Below are positions 18,660 to 27,882 of a DNA stretch of 64,000 bases, in pieces (the stretch's first letter is position 1; each line of letters begins with the position of its first letter). Below the pieces are notes generated by a model, which saw only the letters and a program-made list of their open reading frames with translations, was not told where the DNA came from and did no database searches. A program made the translations under genes and the position numbers. Source of the stretch: CAVQBP01 sp964448105 (GTDB lineage Bacteria > Bacteroidota > Ignavibacteria > Ignavibacteriales > Ignavibacteriaceae); the NCBI GenBank assembly GCA_964448105.1, contig CAYUVK010000010.1:1-64000 (forward strand), read 5' to 3'.

Positions 18660-19112
18660 TTATTTAGGTGCTTTCCCAATAATTTTGTTAACAAACCGGT
18701 GAAAATTATGAGGAAACGATGAGGGTTCGGTAAACATCAGGACACATTCTTTGTAGACTACATTCATTTCTTTTTCATTACAAAATTTTATCGCTTCTTC
18801 TGATTCTGCTCCGTTCTGCAGCCAGATATTATTAATGTTTTTTTCATGAGCAAGTTTCACTACATCCTCAACTTTGTCGGGTGGTAAGACTATTAAGGCG
18901 CTTTCAATATTTGCCGGGATTTCATTAAGATTTTTATAGCATGTATCGCCATCAATTTTTTCTGCATTAGGATTAACAGGAAACACGTTATATCCTTTTA
19001 CTTTAAAATAACGATAAGCAGAGTTTCCAAATTTTTTATTATTCCTTGAAGCCCCAACAACAGCTATATTCCTCCCAGAAAAAAATTTTTCAATAGATCC
19101 TTTTGTGATCAT
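18660..19112 (-). CDS. CoA-binding domain protein (YccU type)
   Basis: 150 aa, single Rossmann domain. NIAVVGASRNNKKFGN (15-30) is the CoA_binding_2 nucleotide loop, followed by VFPVNPN and the IVLPP segment. Stand-alone members bind CoA but have no settled function. It is convergent with the LiaF-like gene and shows no operon partner. Confidence 0.82.
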   Translation of the reverse strand: MITKGSIEKFFSGRNIAVVGASRNNKKFGNSAYRYFKVKGYNVFPVNPNAEKIDGDTCYKNLNEIPANIESALIVLPPDKVEDVVKLAHEKNINNIWLQNGAESEEAIKFCNEKEMNVVYKECVLMFTEPSSFPHNFHRFVNKIIGKAPK

Positions 19113-19338
19113 TATACTTCCCTATATTTTTTAACAATTATATCAAACTTCTTTTAAGCCTTAATTTTTCCCTATAATTCAACTTATCGGCATTAATCCT
19201 TTCCTTACTTAAATTGGGAATAGTGTTTTCAAAAATATCAATAATAATATTTTGATCCAATTTGTATTAAATTTATAAAAATATTATTCAAATCACTACT
19301 AAATGGAATTTAAATTATATCATTTGTACTTGTTAAAG

Positions 19339-19722
19339 TTATTTTAATCTTTTTGATTTTTCTTTAATATGTTTTGGCTTCCATAAATATTTTTCTAATA
19401 TCACACAATCATTTTCATCAAATTCGATTCCTTCCGATAATAAAAGATCTTTCATTAAATCAGAACTGCCAAAGTGCATCTTACCAGTCAATGCTCCAAA
19501 CCTGTTAACAACGCGATGGCAGGGGAGTCCTGAATTTTTTGTGCCATTTAAGGCCCAGCCAACAGTTCGAGCAGAAGATCTTATTCCGCAGGCTTCAGCT
19601 ATATCACCGTAAGTTACAACTTTACCGTAAGGGATCTCTGCAACAATTTTGTAAACCCTATCGAAGAAATCTTCTTTTTTGGTTTTACTTTTATTAACTT
19701 TTAGTTTTCCGGCTTTCTTCAT
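19339..19722 (-). CDS. MGMT-family DNA methyltransferase-domain protein (single domain)
   Basis: 127 aa, only the C-terminal DNA-binding domain of O6-alkylguanine-DNA alkyltransferase. It has a helix-turn-helix region around TYGDIAEACGI with the arginine finger nearby (SARTVGWAL), and the active-site motif PCHR with C68. Alkyltransferase-like (ATL) proteins of similar size usually have W in place of this cysteine, so this one keeps the methyl-acceptor residue. Likely roles are direct repair or lesion recognition. The N-terminal domain of Ogt/Ada is absent. Confidence 0.82.
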   Translation of the reverse strand: MKKAGKLKVNKSKTKKEDFFDRVYKIVAEIPYGKVVTYGDIAEACGIRSSARTVGWALNGTKNSGLPCHRVVNRFGALTGKMHFGSSDLMKDLLLSEGIEFDENDCVILEKYLWKPKHIKEKSKRLK

Positions 19723-19784
19723 ATTTGGTGATGATATGAATATTTATGTTTTGAAAAATAAAATCAAATTGAAATGCTTTAAAC

Positions 19785-20550
19785 TTAGATATTTTTTAAT
19801 AGATTAATTAAATCCTTTGACGAAAACGGCTTTGATATATAATGTGAAAATCCTTTAGATAAAAATTCATCTCTATCTTCTTTTGAAGCATATGCTGTTA
19901 TGGCGATTATTTTCATCGGTTTTAAAAATTTTATTTTGGCATTTATTTGTAATTTTGATCTGGGCATTATACTGCAAAGCAGATTTAGAATTTAAAGCAA
20001 CAATTGTCTCAATAACCTTGGAGATGTTGACTGCACTCTGTTTTATATCTATTTTATCAAATTCGAGCTTAGTGATGTCTAATATTTTGTTTAAGGTATC
20101 GGTTAGTCTTTTAGAAGATCTTAATATAGTTTTAGCCATATCCTTTTCTTTTTGATTTTGAATTGATTCGGCAAGCAATTCGGAAAAACCCACTATACCT
20201 ACAAACGGGGTTCTAAGTTCATGAATCATATTTGCAAAGAAATAAGATTTAATCCTGTTCATTTCCTCGGCTTTTTCTTTTGCTTCTATAAGTTCTTCAG
20301 TCATCTTTTTACGAGTAGTTATATCTTCTTTTACAGCAATAAAATTAATAATATCTCCTCGCTCATTTAGGATAGGGGAGATTGATGCCGATTCCCAGTA
20401 TAATTCCTTGTTCTTCTTCCTGTTTAGAAATTCTCCGTGCCAGTCTTTCTTATCAAGAATTGTCTTCCATAAAGCTTCATACTCTTCTTTTTGCCTATTT
20501 CCTGATTTCAGCAAACGGGGGTTTTTCCCTTTCACTTCCTCAAAATATGG
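19785..20550 (-). pseudogene. Hybrid histidine kinase remnant (PAS-HisKA ... receiver)
   Basis: Read from the right, the minus strand encodes the end of a PAS domain (FEEVKGKNPRLLKSG ... WHGEF ... YWESAS ... IAVKEDIT) and a HisKA domain (NMIHELRTPFVGIVGFSELL, phospho-acceptor His). It breaks off after about 80 residues. The other frame (19785-19967) resumes in the last third of a response-regulator receiver (IIAITAYASKEDRDEFLSKG, then ISKPFSSKDLI). The whole ATPase domain and the receiver phospho-acceptor are missing. The PAS domain is also short by about eight residues between FEEV and KGKNP, and the 5' end is lost near 20550. This is a deletion derivative, not a working kinase. Confidence 0.75.
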
Positions 20551-21319
20551 CATGATTGGAATCCAAATGCACCAAAAGCTATTCTTCGTGAATCCGGATT
20601 TGAACCATGGGTTGCTTATAAGCCGCATCCTCCCGGTTTGATAAATCCGTTTAGGAAAAAAATAAGTGAACTTACCCTGCATGAGTTTATGGAGAATTTT
20701 GATTACAAGAAACGGGGTGGAAATAGTAATTCTTCCAAAGCAGAAAAACCAACTCTGGAGGATTTTTTGAAATGGTCTATGAACAAAAAGAGATTAAAGT
20801 ATGTTTTTTCAATATTAAGACTCCTTCTGAAGACAGCATATTAGCTCCAATAATTTTGAAGAAATTATCCGGTTTATTATCCAGATATAATATTACATAT
20901 AATTCGGTTATAGAAACATTTCACACTGAAGTTTTAAAAAAAATGAAAAAAGAATTCCCCGGTTTCAACTACAGCCTGGATGAGGAATCCAATTTTGGAT
21001 TAGTATTAAAACCATGGAGGTTTAGCGGTGTAAAAGCCGCTATTCATCATGGGAATAAATTTGCGATTGCATTCAGACCAAGAAAAATCACAATTGCTAA
21101 TTGGACAACTTACAGACGAATTATTAGCTATGATGTAAAACTTAGATACAGATACAATAAAAAAAATCCTGATTCTAAAATCAGTTATCTAATTGGGGGA
21201 CAGTCAACAAGAAAAAAGAGCTCGATTGCCTAGTTAAATTAGGTGTCGGTGGAATTCAAACCGATTTTCCTCATCTTTTAAAAGAAATAGAAGTTAAAAA
21301 TGGCAGAAGGATTGAATAG
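20551..21319 (+). pseudogene. Glycerophosphodiester phosphodiesterase remnant (5'-truncated, two frameshifts)
   Basis: Three successive plus-strand frames join into one GDPD-like C-terminal part. The first runs from NPNAPKAILRESG to KPTLEDFLKWSM. The second runs from FFNIKTPSED through SVIETFHTEVLKKMKKEFPG. The third has TVNKKKELDCLVKLGVGGIQ and TDFPHLL, stopping at 21319. The breaks fall at T- and G-homopolymers (about 20803 and 21195), and adding one base at each restores the frame; the second repair also recreates the family motif WTVN. The N-terminus with the catalytic HRG/E-D residues is absent, so the gene is dead even if the frameshifts are sequencing errors. Confidence 0.7.
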
Positions 21320-21424
21320 ATTAAAAAATTTTTCTGCATTTTTATAGTTGAGATCTCAAAGAATATTATATGTGAATCATTTATTAAATATTTTATATCA
21401 TTATTTAATTCTTTTGGGGAAAGT

Positions 21425-21796
21425 ATGGCAAAGAAACTTAAAACAGTCTATGTCCCCTGCAATGGTTGCACTCTTTGCTGTGAAGGTGATGCTGTAAAGA
21501 TAGAGAAGGAAGATCTTGATAAAGATTATCATGCAGAACCTCATCCTTATATACCTGGGGCATTAATGATAGCACATAAACAGAATAGTGATTGTATTTA
21601 TTTAATTGAAAACGGCTGCAGCATTCACGATAATGCTCCGGTATTATGTCGTGCTGCAGATTGCCGTTCACTGGCATTAAAATATGATTTTATAACTGCA
21701 ATGAAGCTTCATAATATGAAACGGATCGATATTCGTGTCTGGGATCAAGGGAATAAGCTGGTTGAAGAGATGAGGAAAAATAAAAATAAATATTAA
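21425..21796 (+). CDS. YkgJ-family cysteine-cluster protein
   Basis: 123 aa. CNGCTLCCEGD (12-22) gives the N-terminal C-x2-C-x2-CC motif, and later cysteines (DCIYLI, GCSIHDNAPVLCRAADC) complete the metal-binding set of the CxxCxxCC family, thought to bind Zn or an Fe-S cluster. The role is unknown. It is transcribed alone and is convergent with the histidine kinase gene; the intergenic gap is only 16 nt. Confidence 0.82.
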   Translation: MAKKLKTVYVPCNGCTLCCEGDAVKIEKEDLDKDYHAEPHPYIPGALMIAHKQNSDCIYLIENGCSIHDNAPVLCRAADCRSLALKYDFITAMKLHNMKRIDIRVWDQGNKLVEEMRKNKNKY

Positions 21797-21812
21797 ATTT
21801 TCACAAAAAAAA

Positions 21813-23324
21813 TTATTGTTTTCCAGCAGGCAGTGTAAAATAAAAAGTTGAACCGAGGTTCTTTTTACTTTCAACCCAAATTTTCCCTCCCTGCTTTTCC
21901 ACTAATTCCTTACAAAGTACCAAACCTAAACCCGTACCCTTTTCTTTTGCAGTTCCTTCTGTTGAATAATTAACATCCGTTTTAAACAATTTGTCAAGAT
22001 ATTTTTCTTCTATTCCGACACCGGTATCCTTCACTTTTATTGTTATAGAATCTTTGCTTGATTCTGATGAGACTGAAATAGAACCGCCGGGATTAGAAAA
22101 TTTTATTGCATTTGAAATTAGATTTCTTAAAATGGTATTTGTCATTTTAATATCTGCAAAAACAGATATTTCTGGTTCTATATTTACCTGGAATGTTACC
22201 TGTTTGTTTTTCAAATTCTGATTATATAAAGATTCAAGTTCATTTATGAACGGAATTAATTTTATTGTTTTAGGTTCGTAAGGAATTTTTCCTGTTTGTA
22301 TTCTTGACCATTCAAGAAGATTTTCCATAAGAGTAAAGACCATTTTTGAAGTTTTTGATGCTTCAGAAATAATCTGCAGCTTTTCTTCTTTTTCAAGTGA
22401 TTCATAAGATTCATCAAGTATTTCTAGAATTTGCATTAATCCGCCCAACGGGCTTCTTAAATCATGTGAAATAATCGAAAAGAATTTATCTTTTGCAGCA
22501 TTAATTTCAACTAGTTCTGAGTTTACTTTTTTGATTTTCTCTTCGAATTCTTTTTGTGCATTAATGTTAGTGCAGGAACCAATAAATCCCATAAAGATAT
22601 TATCACGGCTCCGGCGGGGTGTTCCTTTAATCATCATCCATTCGTATTTACCGTTTTTACCTCTAAACTTAAATTCGAATGTAAATGGATTTCTGGTTCT
22701 AAATGCATTCCTGTAATTATTCAATAAATTTTCCAGATCTTCCGGATGAACATTTTTTAGCCAATTCATACCTAATTGATCCCCGATTTTATCTCCCGAA
22801 TATTCAAGCCAAACTTTGTTAACAAAGCTAAACAATCCTTCAACATCGGCAATCCATATCATAACAGGAGCCGTATTCGCCATATTTTCAAATCTTGCTT
22901 CACTATCTCTGATTAATTCCTCTTTTACTTTTTGTTGCGTAAAGTCGACTATGGTTAAAAAGTAGAATCCTTTTTCAATATTCGGGAGTACTTTGTATTT
23001 AATTATTGTAAAGGAAGGAAAATAATTATTGCCGGTAACTTTAATTGTCATCTCTATAGTCTGTGCTTGTGAAGTTTGAATTGCTTTTTCCAATATCTTT
23101 TGAAATTGATTCTGATCATTTTCAATAACAAATTTGGAAAAATTTTTCCCTAAAATTTCTTCTTTATTTTCCCCGACTAAAGATTGTCCTAATCTGTTTA
23201 CATCTATTATTATTTCTTCCTGATCCAAAACAAAAAATCCTGATGGGAAAAGTTCAATTAACTCAGAAAAATATTCTTTATTCTTATCCACATTATCTTT
23301 TGATATATTTTCATGCCCTTTCAT
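21813..23324 (-). CDS. PAS-PAS sensor histidine kinase (cytoplasmic)
   Basis: 503 aa without membrane segments. PAS domains lie at about 16-130 and 140-260, HisKA has the H-box FFSIISHDLRSPLGG (H287), and HATPase_c has N-box NLISNAIKFS (401-410), G1 DTGVGIEE (433-440) and G2 GTGLGL (463-468). All catalytic parts are present. It probably senses a soluble signal through the PAS domains. No response regulator lies next to it, so the partner is elsewhere. It is intact, unlike the kinase remnant 1.3 kb away. Confidence 0.9.
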   Translation of the reverse strand: MKGHENISKDNVDKNKEYFSELIELFPSGFFVLDQEEIIIDVNRLGQSLVGENKEEILGKNFSKFVIENDQNQFQKILEKAIQTSQAQTIEMTIKVTGNNYFPSFTIIKYKVLPNIEKGFYFLTIVDFTQQKVKEELIRDSEARFENMANTAPVMIWIADVEGLFSFVNKVWLEYSGDKIGDQLGMNWLKNVHPEDLENLLNNYRNAFRTRNPFTFEFKFRGKNGKYEWMMIKGTPRRSRDNIFMGFIGSCTNINAQKEFEEKIKKVNSELVEINAAKDKFFSIISHDLRSPLGGLMQILEILDESYESLEKEEKLQIISEASKTSKMVFTLMENLLEWSRIQTGKIPYEPKTIKLIPFINELESLYNQNLKNKQVTFQVNIEPEISVFADIKMTNTILRNLISNAIKFSNPGGSISVSSESSKDSITIKVKDTGVGIEEKYLDKLFKTDVNYSTEGTAKEKGTGLGLVLCKELVEKQGGKIWVESKKNLGSTFYFTLPAGKQ

Positions 23325-23764
23325 TGTTTTGATTTCCCGCTGTTTTTGATAGTTAAGATTAATTGTTTCAAATATGTAACTATATTAAAAAAGTTTTTCG
23401 TTTCCTAATCAAAAATAAGAATGAATCTCTTTAGAATCATCAAAAAAATTTCTCCTGCAAATAAACCTTTATAACAGTGTCTCATAAATTAGGAATAATC
23501 TAAGTCCTTTTTTTAACCACATCCTACCCAAATTAAAATTGTTGAAATAAAGCTTAAAATTAAAATGTTTTAATATAGTGTATCATCATAAAACAAGGTA
23601 CAAGATTATTACAGTAACTCTTACAAAATCATTAAGAATTTATTACCGAATGCAATTTTGTAAAAAAATCAATAAGTAAAATTTACAAGTTGTTTAATGG
23701 TATTTGCGTTGTATAATGAGAAACAAATAAAAAAATGTGAAATAAAAAATAGAAGGAATAAACG
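23325..23764. other. Divergent intergenic region
   Basis: 440 nt between the histidine kinase (minus) and a lipoprotein gene (plus). Apart from the promoter-like sequence at 23690-23717 it shows only AT-rich DNA. I see no RNA gene, repeat or coding sequence. Confidence 0.4.
23690..23717 (+). promoter_or_regulatory. Sigma-70-like promoter for lipoprotein-TPR genes
   Basis: TTGTTT (23690-23695), a 16-nt spacer and a perfect TATAAT (23712-23717) precede the lipoprotein ATG at 23765. Predicted transcription would start about 40 nt before the ATG, and a Shine-Dalgarno-like AAGGA follows. The -35 is weak and the spacer is one base short, so this is a plausible call only. Confidence 0.4.
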
Positions 23765-24343
23765 ATGTATAAATATTTATCAATTATTGCGATTCTGTTA
23801 TTATTTGTTATTGGCTGTACCGATGAATCAAATATTCTTTCACCGGTTGGAAATAATATAAATAATGATGAATTAGTAACCAATCCAAACTGGATTACTT
23901 TACCAGCTAATCAAAATCAGGCACTTAAGAAAGATATCACTGTTGGTAAAATTATAGAAGGAGATGATGAATCTTTATTAGAGATTAATACCGGCTACGC
24001 AGGCGGTCCTTTTGGATGGATATCAATTACTGCAAACGCAAGATTCCAGCGATATTCATTTACCGGTTCAAGGTATGTAACAATGTCTATTAATGATGAT
24101 TTCGGAGCCGCTACGTTTACACCTTCCGGTACATGGGCAAAACCTGTTATTTATAATTTAACAATTCAAGGTATAGACCTGAGCAATGTAGATCCGTCTA
24201 CAGTCAGCTTTGTATACATGGCACCCGATGGTAATTATTATAAAGCAAAATACCAGAGTATTTATGTTGACAAGCAGTCCGGTAAATTACAGATTGTCAA
24301 TGCAGAATTACCCCATTTTTCACGCTGGGGCTTTATTAACTAA
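23765..24343 (+). CDS. Lipoprotein of unknown function
   Basis: 192 aa. The signal peptide ends in a lipobox LFVIGC (C18), followed by an acidic and Asn-rich stretch. The mature part is beta-rich and ends with PHFSRWGF, a tail I associate with surface lipoproteins of this group, although I cannot name the family. It is followed 20 nt later by the two TPR genes, so it probably heads a three-gene unit. Confidence 0.7.
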   Translation: MYKYLSIIAILLLFVIGCTDESNILSPVGNNINNDELVTNPNWITLPANQNQALKKDITVGKIIEGDDESLLEINTGYAGGPFGWISITANARFQRYSFTGSRYVTMSINDDFGAATFTPSGTWAKPVIYNLTIQGIDLSNVDPSTVSFVYMAPDGNYYKAKYQSIYVDKQSGKLQIVNAELPHFSRWGFIN

Positions 24344-24363
24344 TTTTTTCAAAGAAGAAAAAA

Positions 24364-25608
24364 ATGTCGAACTTAAACCATACATTTGATATAGAATTAG
24401 ATAAGCTTCTTAAAGAATATCTTGGAGATGATTGTTGCGGCAACATTAATCTGAGTATAGATTATCCTGAAAAAGAAGTAAATGGAGTATCTGAAAAGAT
24501 TAATAATTTTTACAAAGATCAGCTCCAAATAAATATTGGCACTTATAATGAAAGAATCAAAATAGATAGAACTATTACGTTCTCAGAGAAAAACTTGGAA
24601 GCAAGTAAGTTCTGTAAATTTTTGATCGAACTTGGAAAAGTATGTATATCCGGCGGCAAATTAAATTTGGCCGCCGAAGTCTTTAAAAAAGCAAATCTAT
24701 GCAGTTCCGGTTTAGCGAAAACTTATAAAGCTGAATCTTTAACGGGGTTGGCAAACGTTCATATCAAAAGAGGAAATTGGTCAAGAGGTTTAAATATAAT
24801 TGCTGAGGCTGAAGAATTATACAAAGACGCAAACGATAATCTTGGTGTTGCTGTATGTGAAAACCTGGTAGGAACTATTAATGGAGAGCTCGGTGATATT
24901 GTAAACGCAAAAAAACATTTTCAACTGAGCATATCTTTAATCGATCCGCAAACTGAATTAGAATTTGCTGCTGAATTGGAAACAAATTTAGGTATAATAG
25001 ATCATATGGAAGAGAATTCGGATGATGCTCTTAATCATTTGAAAAAAGCTCAGAAAATATTTAAAGAACTTCAGAATTTTAAAAACTTAGCAAATGTTAC
25101 TCTTAGTCTTAGTTTAGTTTATTTTGAAGCAGAAGATTATTTATCTGCAATTTCTTCTTTAGATGAAGGAATTGAGATTGCCAAGCAACACCATTTTCTT
25201 TCAATTCTATGCCTGCTTTATCTTGCAAAATCAAGGGTGTTAATTCCAACAAAAGCTTTTTATTATGCTTCAGAGTTTGCCGATAAAGCTCTGGAAATAA
25301 GTCATGATTTAAATGATAAAACAACTCTTGCAGATATATATAAGGTAAAAGGAATTATTGAAAGAGAATTGAAAAACTTTGAAGTTGCTGAAAGTCATTT
25401 CTTAAACAGTATTAGAATAAACAGTGCATTAAAAAATGAAATGAATACTGCTGAAACATATGTCGAGTTAGGGATACTTTATAGAGAATTAAATAATTCA
25501 ACTTCAAAACGCTCAAGTCTGAAAAATGCACTAGATTATTACAAGAAAATAAAATCCTCAGTAAAGGTTAAAAGGATTGAGGATGTTCTGGACTTTAAAG
25601 TAGTGTAA
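24364..25608 (+). CDS. Cytoplasmic TPR-repeat protein, copy 1
   Basis: 414 aa. A non-repetitive N-terminal region (1-80) is followed by about eight tetratricopeptide units up to about 410, such as LNLAAEVFKKANL, VNAKKHFQLSISLI and FEVAESHFLNSIRIN. There is no signal peptide or enzymatic domain, so it is a protein-protein interaction scaffold. It is paralogous to the next gene across its whole length; compare ADIYKVKGIIERELKNF here with ADIYKIKGMIQNDLENF there. The partner is unknown. Confidence 0.8.
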   Translation: MSNLNHTFDIELDKLLKEYLGDDCCGNINLSIDYPEKEVNGVSEKINNFYKDQLQINIGTYNERIKIDRTITFSEKNLEASKFCKFLIELGKVCISGGKLNLAAEVFKKANLCSSGLAKTYKAESLTGLANVHIKRGNWSRGLNIIAEAEELYKDANDNLGVAVCENLVGTINGELGDIVNAKKHFQLSISLIDPQTELEFAAELETNLGIIDHMEENSDDALNHLKKAQKIFKELQNFKNLANVTLSLSLVYFEAEDYLSAISSLDEGIEIAKQHHFLSILCLLYLAKSRVLIPTKAFYYASEFADKALEISHDLNDKTTLADIYKVKGIIERELKNFEVAESHFLNSIRINSALKNEMNTAETYVELGILYRELNNSTSKRSSLKNALDYYKKIKSSVKVKRIEDVLDFKVV

Positions 25609-25633
25609 TTAGATTTTAATCCTAAAGAATAAA

Positions 25634-26845
25634 ATGGAAAATAATAGTTCAAATATAGTTAATGATATTAAAAATCTGATCAACAGTTACATGACGGATA
25701 CTGACGCAGGGGATTTTATTAAAGTACTTGAAGAAGATATTACTGTAAAAACCAATGAAGAATTATCCCTATCCAAAGCGGAAAAAGAACAGGTAGAATA
25801 CGAACTTCCAAAAGGGACCAAGTACCGTTTACTTATTGATAAGGTAATAACAGATTGTGAAAGGCTATTACCGGCAGAAAAATATTTTAGTTTAGTCCTG
25901 GAGTTGTCTCAACTAATGTTATTTGCCGGCGAAAATTCATTTTCTCTTGAAATAGCAGAAGATCTATTGAAAAGGTTGAATACAGAAAATAAATATCCGC
26001 AAATAATTGCCGAAACAAATTTGATGATTTCCAGGATTCATTGGGCACAAGCTTACTGGGATGATTGCAATTATTATGTCTCGGAAGCTATGAAGATGTT
26101 CCAATCAAATGAAAACAAATCTGGTATAGCAAAGTGTGAAAATATGCTTGGTACACTTTACGGGGAAAAGGGAGAATTTGATAAAGCACAGGAACACCTG
26201 GAAAATGCTTTAACTTATTTAAAAGATGAAGAAGATTTATTGTCGCATGCAATGATTTTAACAAATTTGGGGATTATTAATGCAATCCAGGGAGATTATG
26301 AAAAGGCTGTCTGGAACTGTAAAAAATCTGTAGAAAAATTTGAAAGGTTAAATGATAATCGTCGTTTGTCACGTGTATATCATAACATAGGAATGTTATA
26401 CACAAGACTTGAAAACTATGATGCAGCCCTTGATGAATTTAATAAATGCATAACAATATCTCTCGATAATGATTACCTATCTAATTGTGCAGTAGCATAT
26501 ATTGGTAAAGCATTTATATATACAAAATTGAAAAATTTTGCTCTGGCAGATGCTTATACAAATAAAGCAATGGAAATAGCATATAAAATTAATGATACGC
26601 TTTCTATAGCCGACATATATAAGATAAAGGGAATGATACAAAACGATCTGGAAAATTTTCAGCTTTCCGAAGAACTGTTTGAAAATAGCATTAGGTTGAA
26701 TAAAGATATGGATAATAAATACAATGAAGCGGAAACTTCAACCGAGATAGGTAAACTCTTAAAAAAGAGTGAAAGGAAAGAAGAAGCTGAAAAATTTATT
26801 TCATCTGCTGATGATTATTTCAAGAGAATTAAAAAGAAAAATTGA
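25634..26845 (+). CDS. Cytoplasmic TPR-repeat protein, copy 2
   Basis: 403 aa, with the same layout as its upstream neighbour: an N-terminal region of about 80 residues, then seven to eight TPRs (FDKAQEHLENALTYL, YEKAVWNCKKSVEKF, YDAALDEFNKCITIS, FQLSEELFENSIRLN). Tandem duplication followed by divergence explains the pair. It starts 25 nt after copy 1, so they are probably co-transcribed. No membrane segment or catalytic motif is present. Confidence 0.8.
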   Translation: MENNSSNIVNDIKNLINSYMTDTDAGDFIKVLEEDITVKTNEELSLSKAEKEQVEYELPKGTKYRLLIDKVITDCERLLPAEKYFSLVLELSQLMLFAGENSFSLEIAEDLLKRLNTENKYPQIIAETNLMISRIHWAQAYWDDCNYYVSEAMKMFQSNENKSGIAKCENMLGTLYGEKGEFDKAQEHLENALTYLKDEEDLLSHAMILTNLGIINAIQGDYEKAVWNCKKSVEKFERLNDNRRLSRVYHNIGMLYTRLENYDAALDEFNKCITISLDNDYLSNCAVAYIGKAFIYTKLKNFALADAYTNKAMEIAYKINDTLSIADIYKIKGMIQNDLENFQLSEELFENSIRLNKDMDNKYNEAETSTEIGKLLKKSERKEEAEKFISSADDYFKRIKKKN

Positions 26846-27333
26846 TATAATTGACCTTCAAATAAAATCTTAATACAGTTAAGTAAAAATTTTAGGGAAA
26901 TCTTAAACTTCTATACAAATCTTCCAATTTAAAATATAATAATATTTCCGAATCGCTTTTAATATTTAATCATATTAATTATTCATCAGTCTACGCAATG
27001 GACAATATGGTCTGAAATTGCATTTTAATCTTTTACCGGACTCTTCGTCTTTAAGTAAATGATTTAATTTCGAAATTAATTTTTATAAATGAAAGATCTC
27101 TAACCGGGGCATCTCTGCATTTTACGAAACTGATTTTTAACTAAGATAATAATCGACTATTATCTGGAATTAAAAAACATATAATACCATTCGTTTTAAA
27201 TTCTTTCCGCTTAAGTAATTTCCATTCTTTATTAGTTAATTAAAAGATATAATGCACTTAGATTTTGGGGATGAATAATAATTTTTCTCAGCCTCCCAAA
27301 AGTTGTAACAATTATTAAAATTAATTCGTCTTT
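26846..27333. other. Intergenic region upstream of ECF sigma gene
   Basis: 488 nt, AT-rich and non-coding. Its right end carries the ECF-type promoter motif at 27305-27330. The rest shows no reliable hairpin, repeat or open frame. Confidence 0.4.
27305..27330 (+). promoter_or_regulatory. ECF-type promoter motif (GTAAC-N17-CGTC) abutting the sigma gene
   Basis: GTAAC at 27305-27309 and CGTC at 27327-27330 are separated by 17 nt, the spacing of many ECF sigma promoters (AAC at -35, CGTC at -10). ECF sigma factors often transcribe their own gene. The -10 element ends only 3 nt before the first ATG (27334). If it is used, transcription would begin inside or after that codon, and translation would start leaderless or at the ATG at 27343. 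Confidence 0.45.
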
Positions 27334-27882
27334 ATGTTAAAGATGCTTAGCAATCTAAAATATAAGCTGCTTCTTAAACAGTTTAAGAATAGAGTTTACA
27401 ATTATTCGATTTATATGCTTAAAAACCGTATGGATGCGGATGATGTTACTCAGGAAGTTCTAATAAAATTATGGAAAAATTTGGATAGCTTTAATATGAA
27501 TGCCGCAAGCTCTTATGTAATGAAAATGACTCATAATCTTTGTATTGATTATTTAAGACGTCGTAACATTTCGTTAAAAAGAGAACTTGAGATAGATAAT
27601 ATTTTTGAGGAAACATACACAAATGTTAACGATTTAAATAATCCCGAACTGATGATTTCAAGAGAGAATTTAAACCAGAGATTAAAGGAAGCTATTGAAA
27701 ATTTGCCGGTAAATTTAAAAAGCATTTTTGTTATGTATCAATTACAGGGAATGAAATATAAAGAAATTAGCAAGGCATTGGATTTGCCCTTAAACAGTGT
27801 GAAAGTTTATTTAATGCGGGCAAGAATTAAACTCCAAAAAGAATTAAAATTATTAAAAGATGAAATCCCAATTCCAAATTAA
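27334..27882 (+). CDS. ECF-family RNA polymerase sigma factor
   Basis: 182 aa. Region 2 includes YNYSIYMLKNRMDADDVTQ and LIKLWKNLDSF (about 22-55). Region 4 includes LQGMKYKEISKALDLPLNSV (about 135-154), with its helix-turn-helix, then KVYLMRARIKLQKEL. It directs transcription of a small regulon, probably including this operon. The next gene overlaps it by 23 nt and takes the anti-sigma position. The ATG at 27343 (fourth codon) is an alternative start in view of the promoter motif. Confidence 0.9.
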   Translation: MLKMLSNLKYKLLLKQFKNRVYNYSIYMLKNRMDADDVTQEVLIKLWKNLDSFNMNAASSYVMKMTHNLCIDYLRRRNISLKRELEIDNIFEETYTNVNDLNNPELMISRENLNQRLKEAIENLPVNLKSIFVMYQLQGMKYKEISKALDLPLNSVKVYLMRARIKLQKELKLLKDEIPIPN

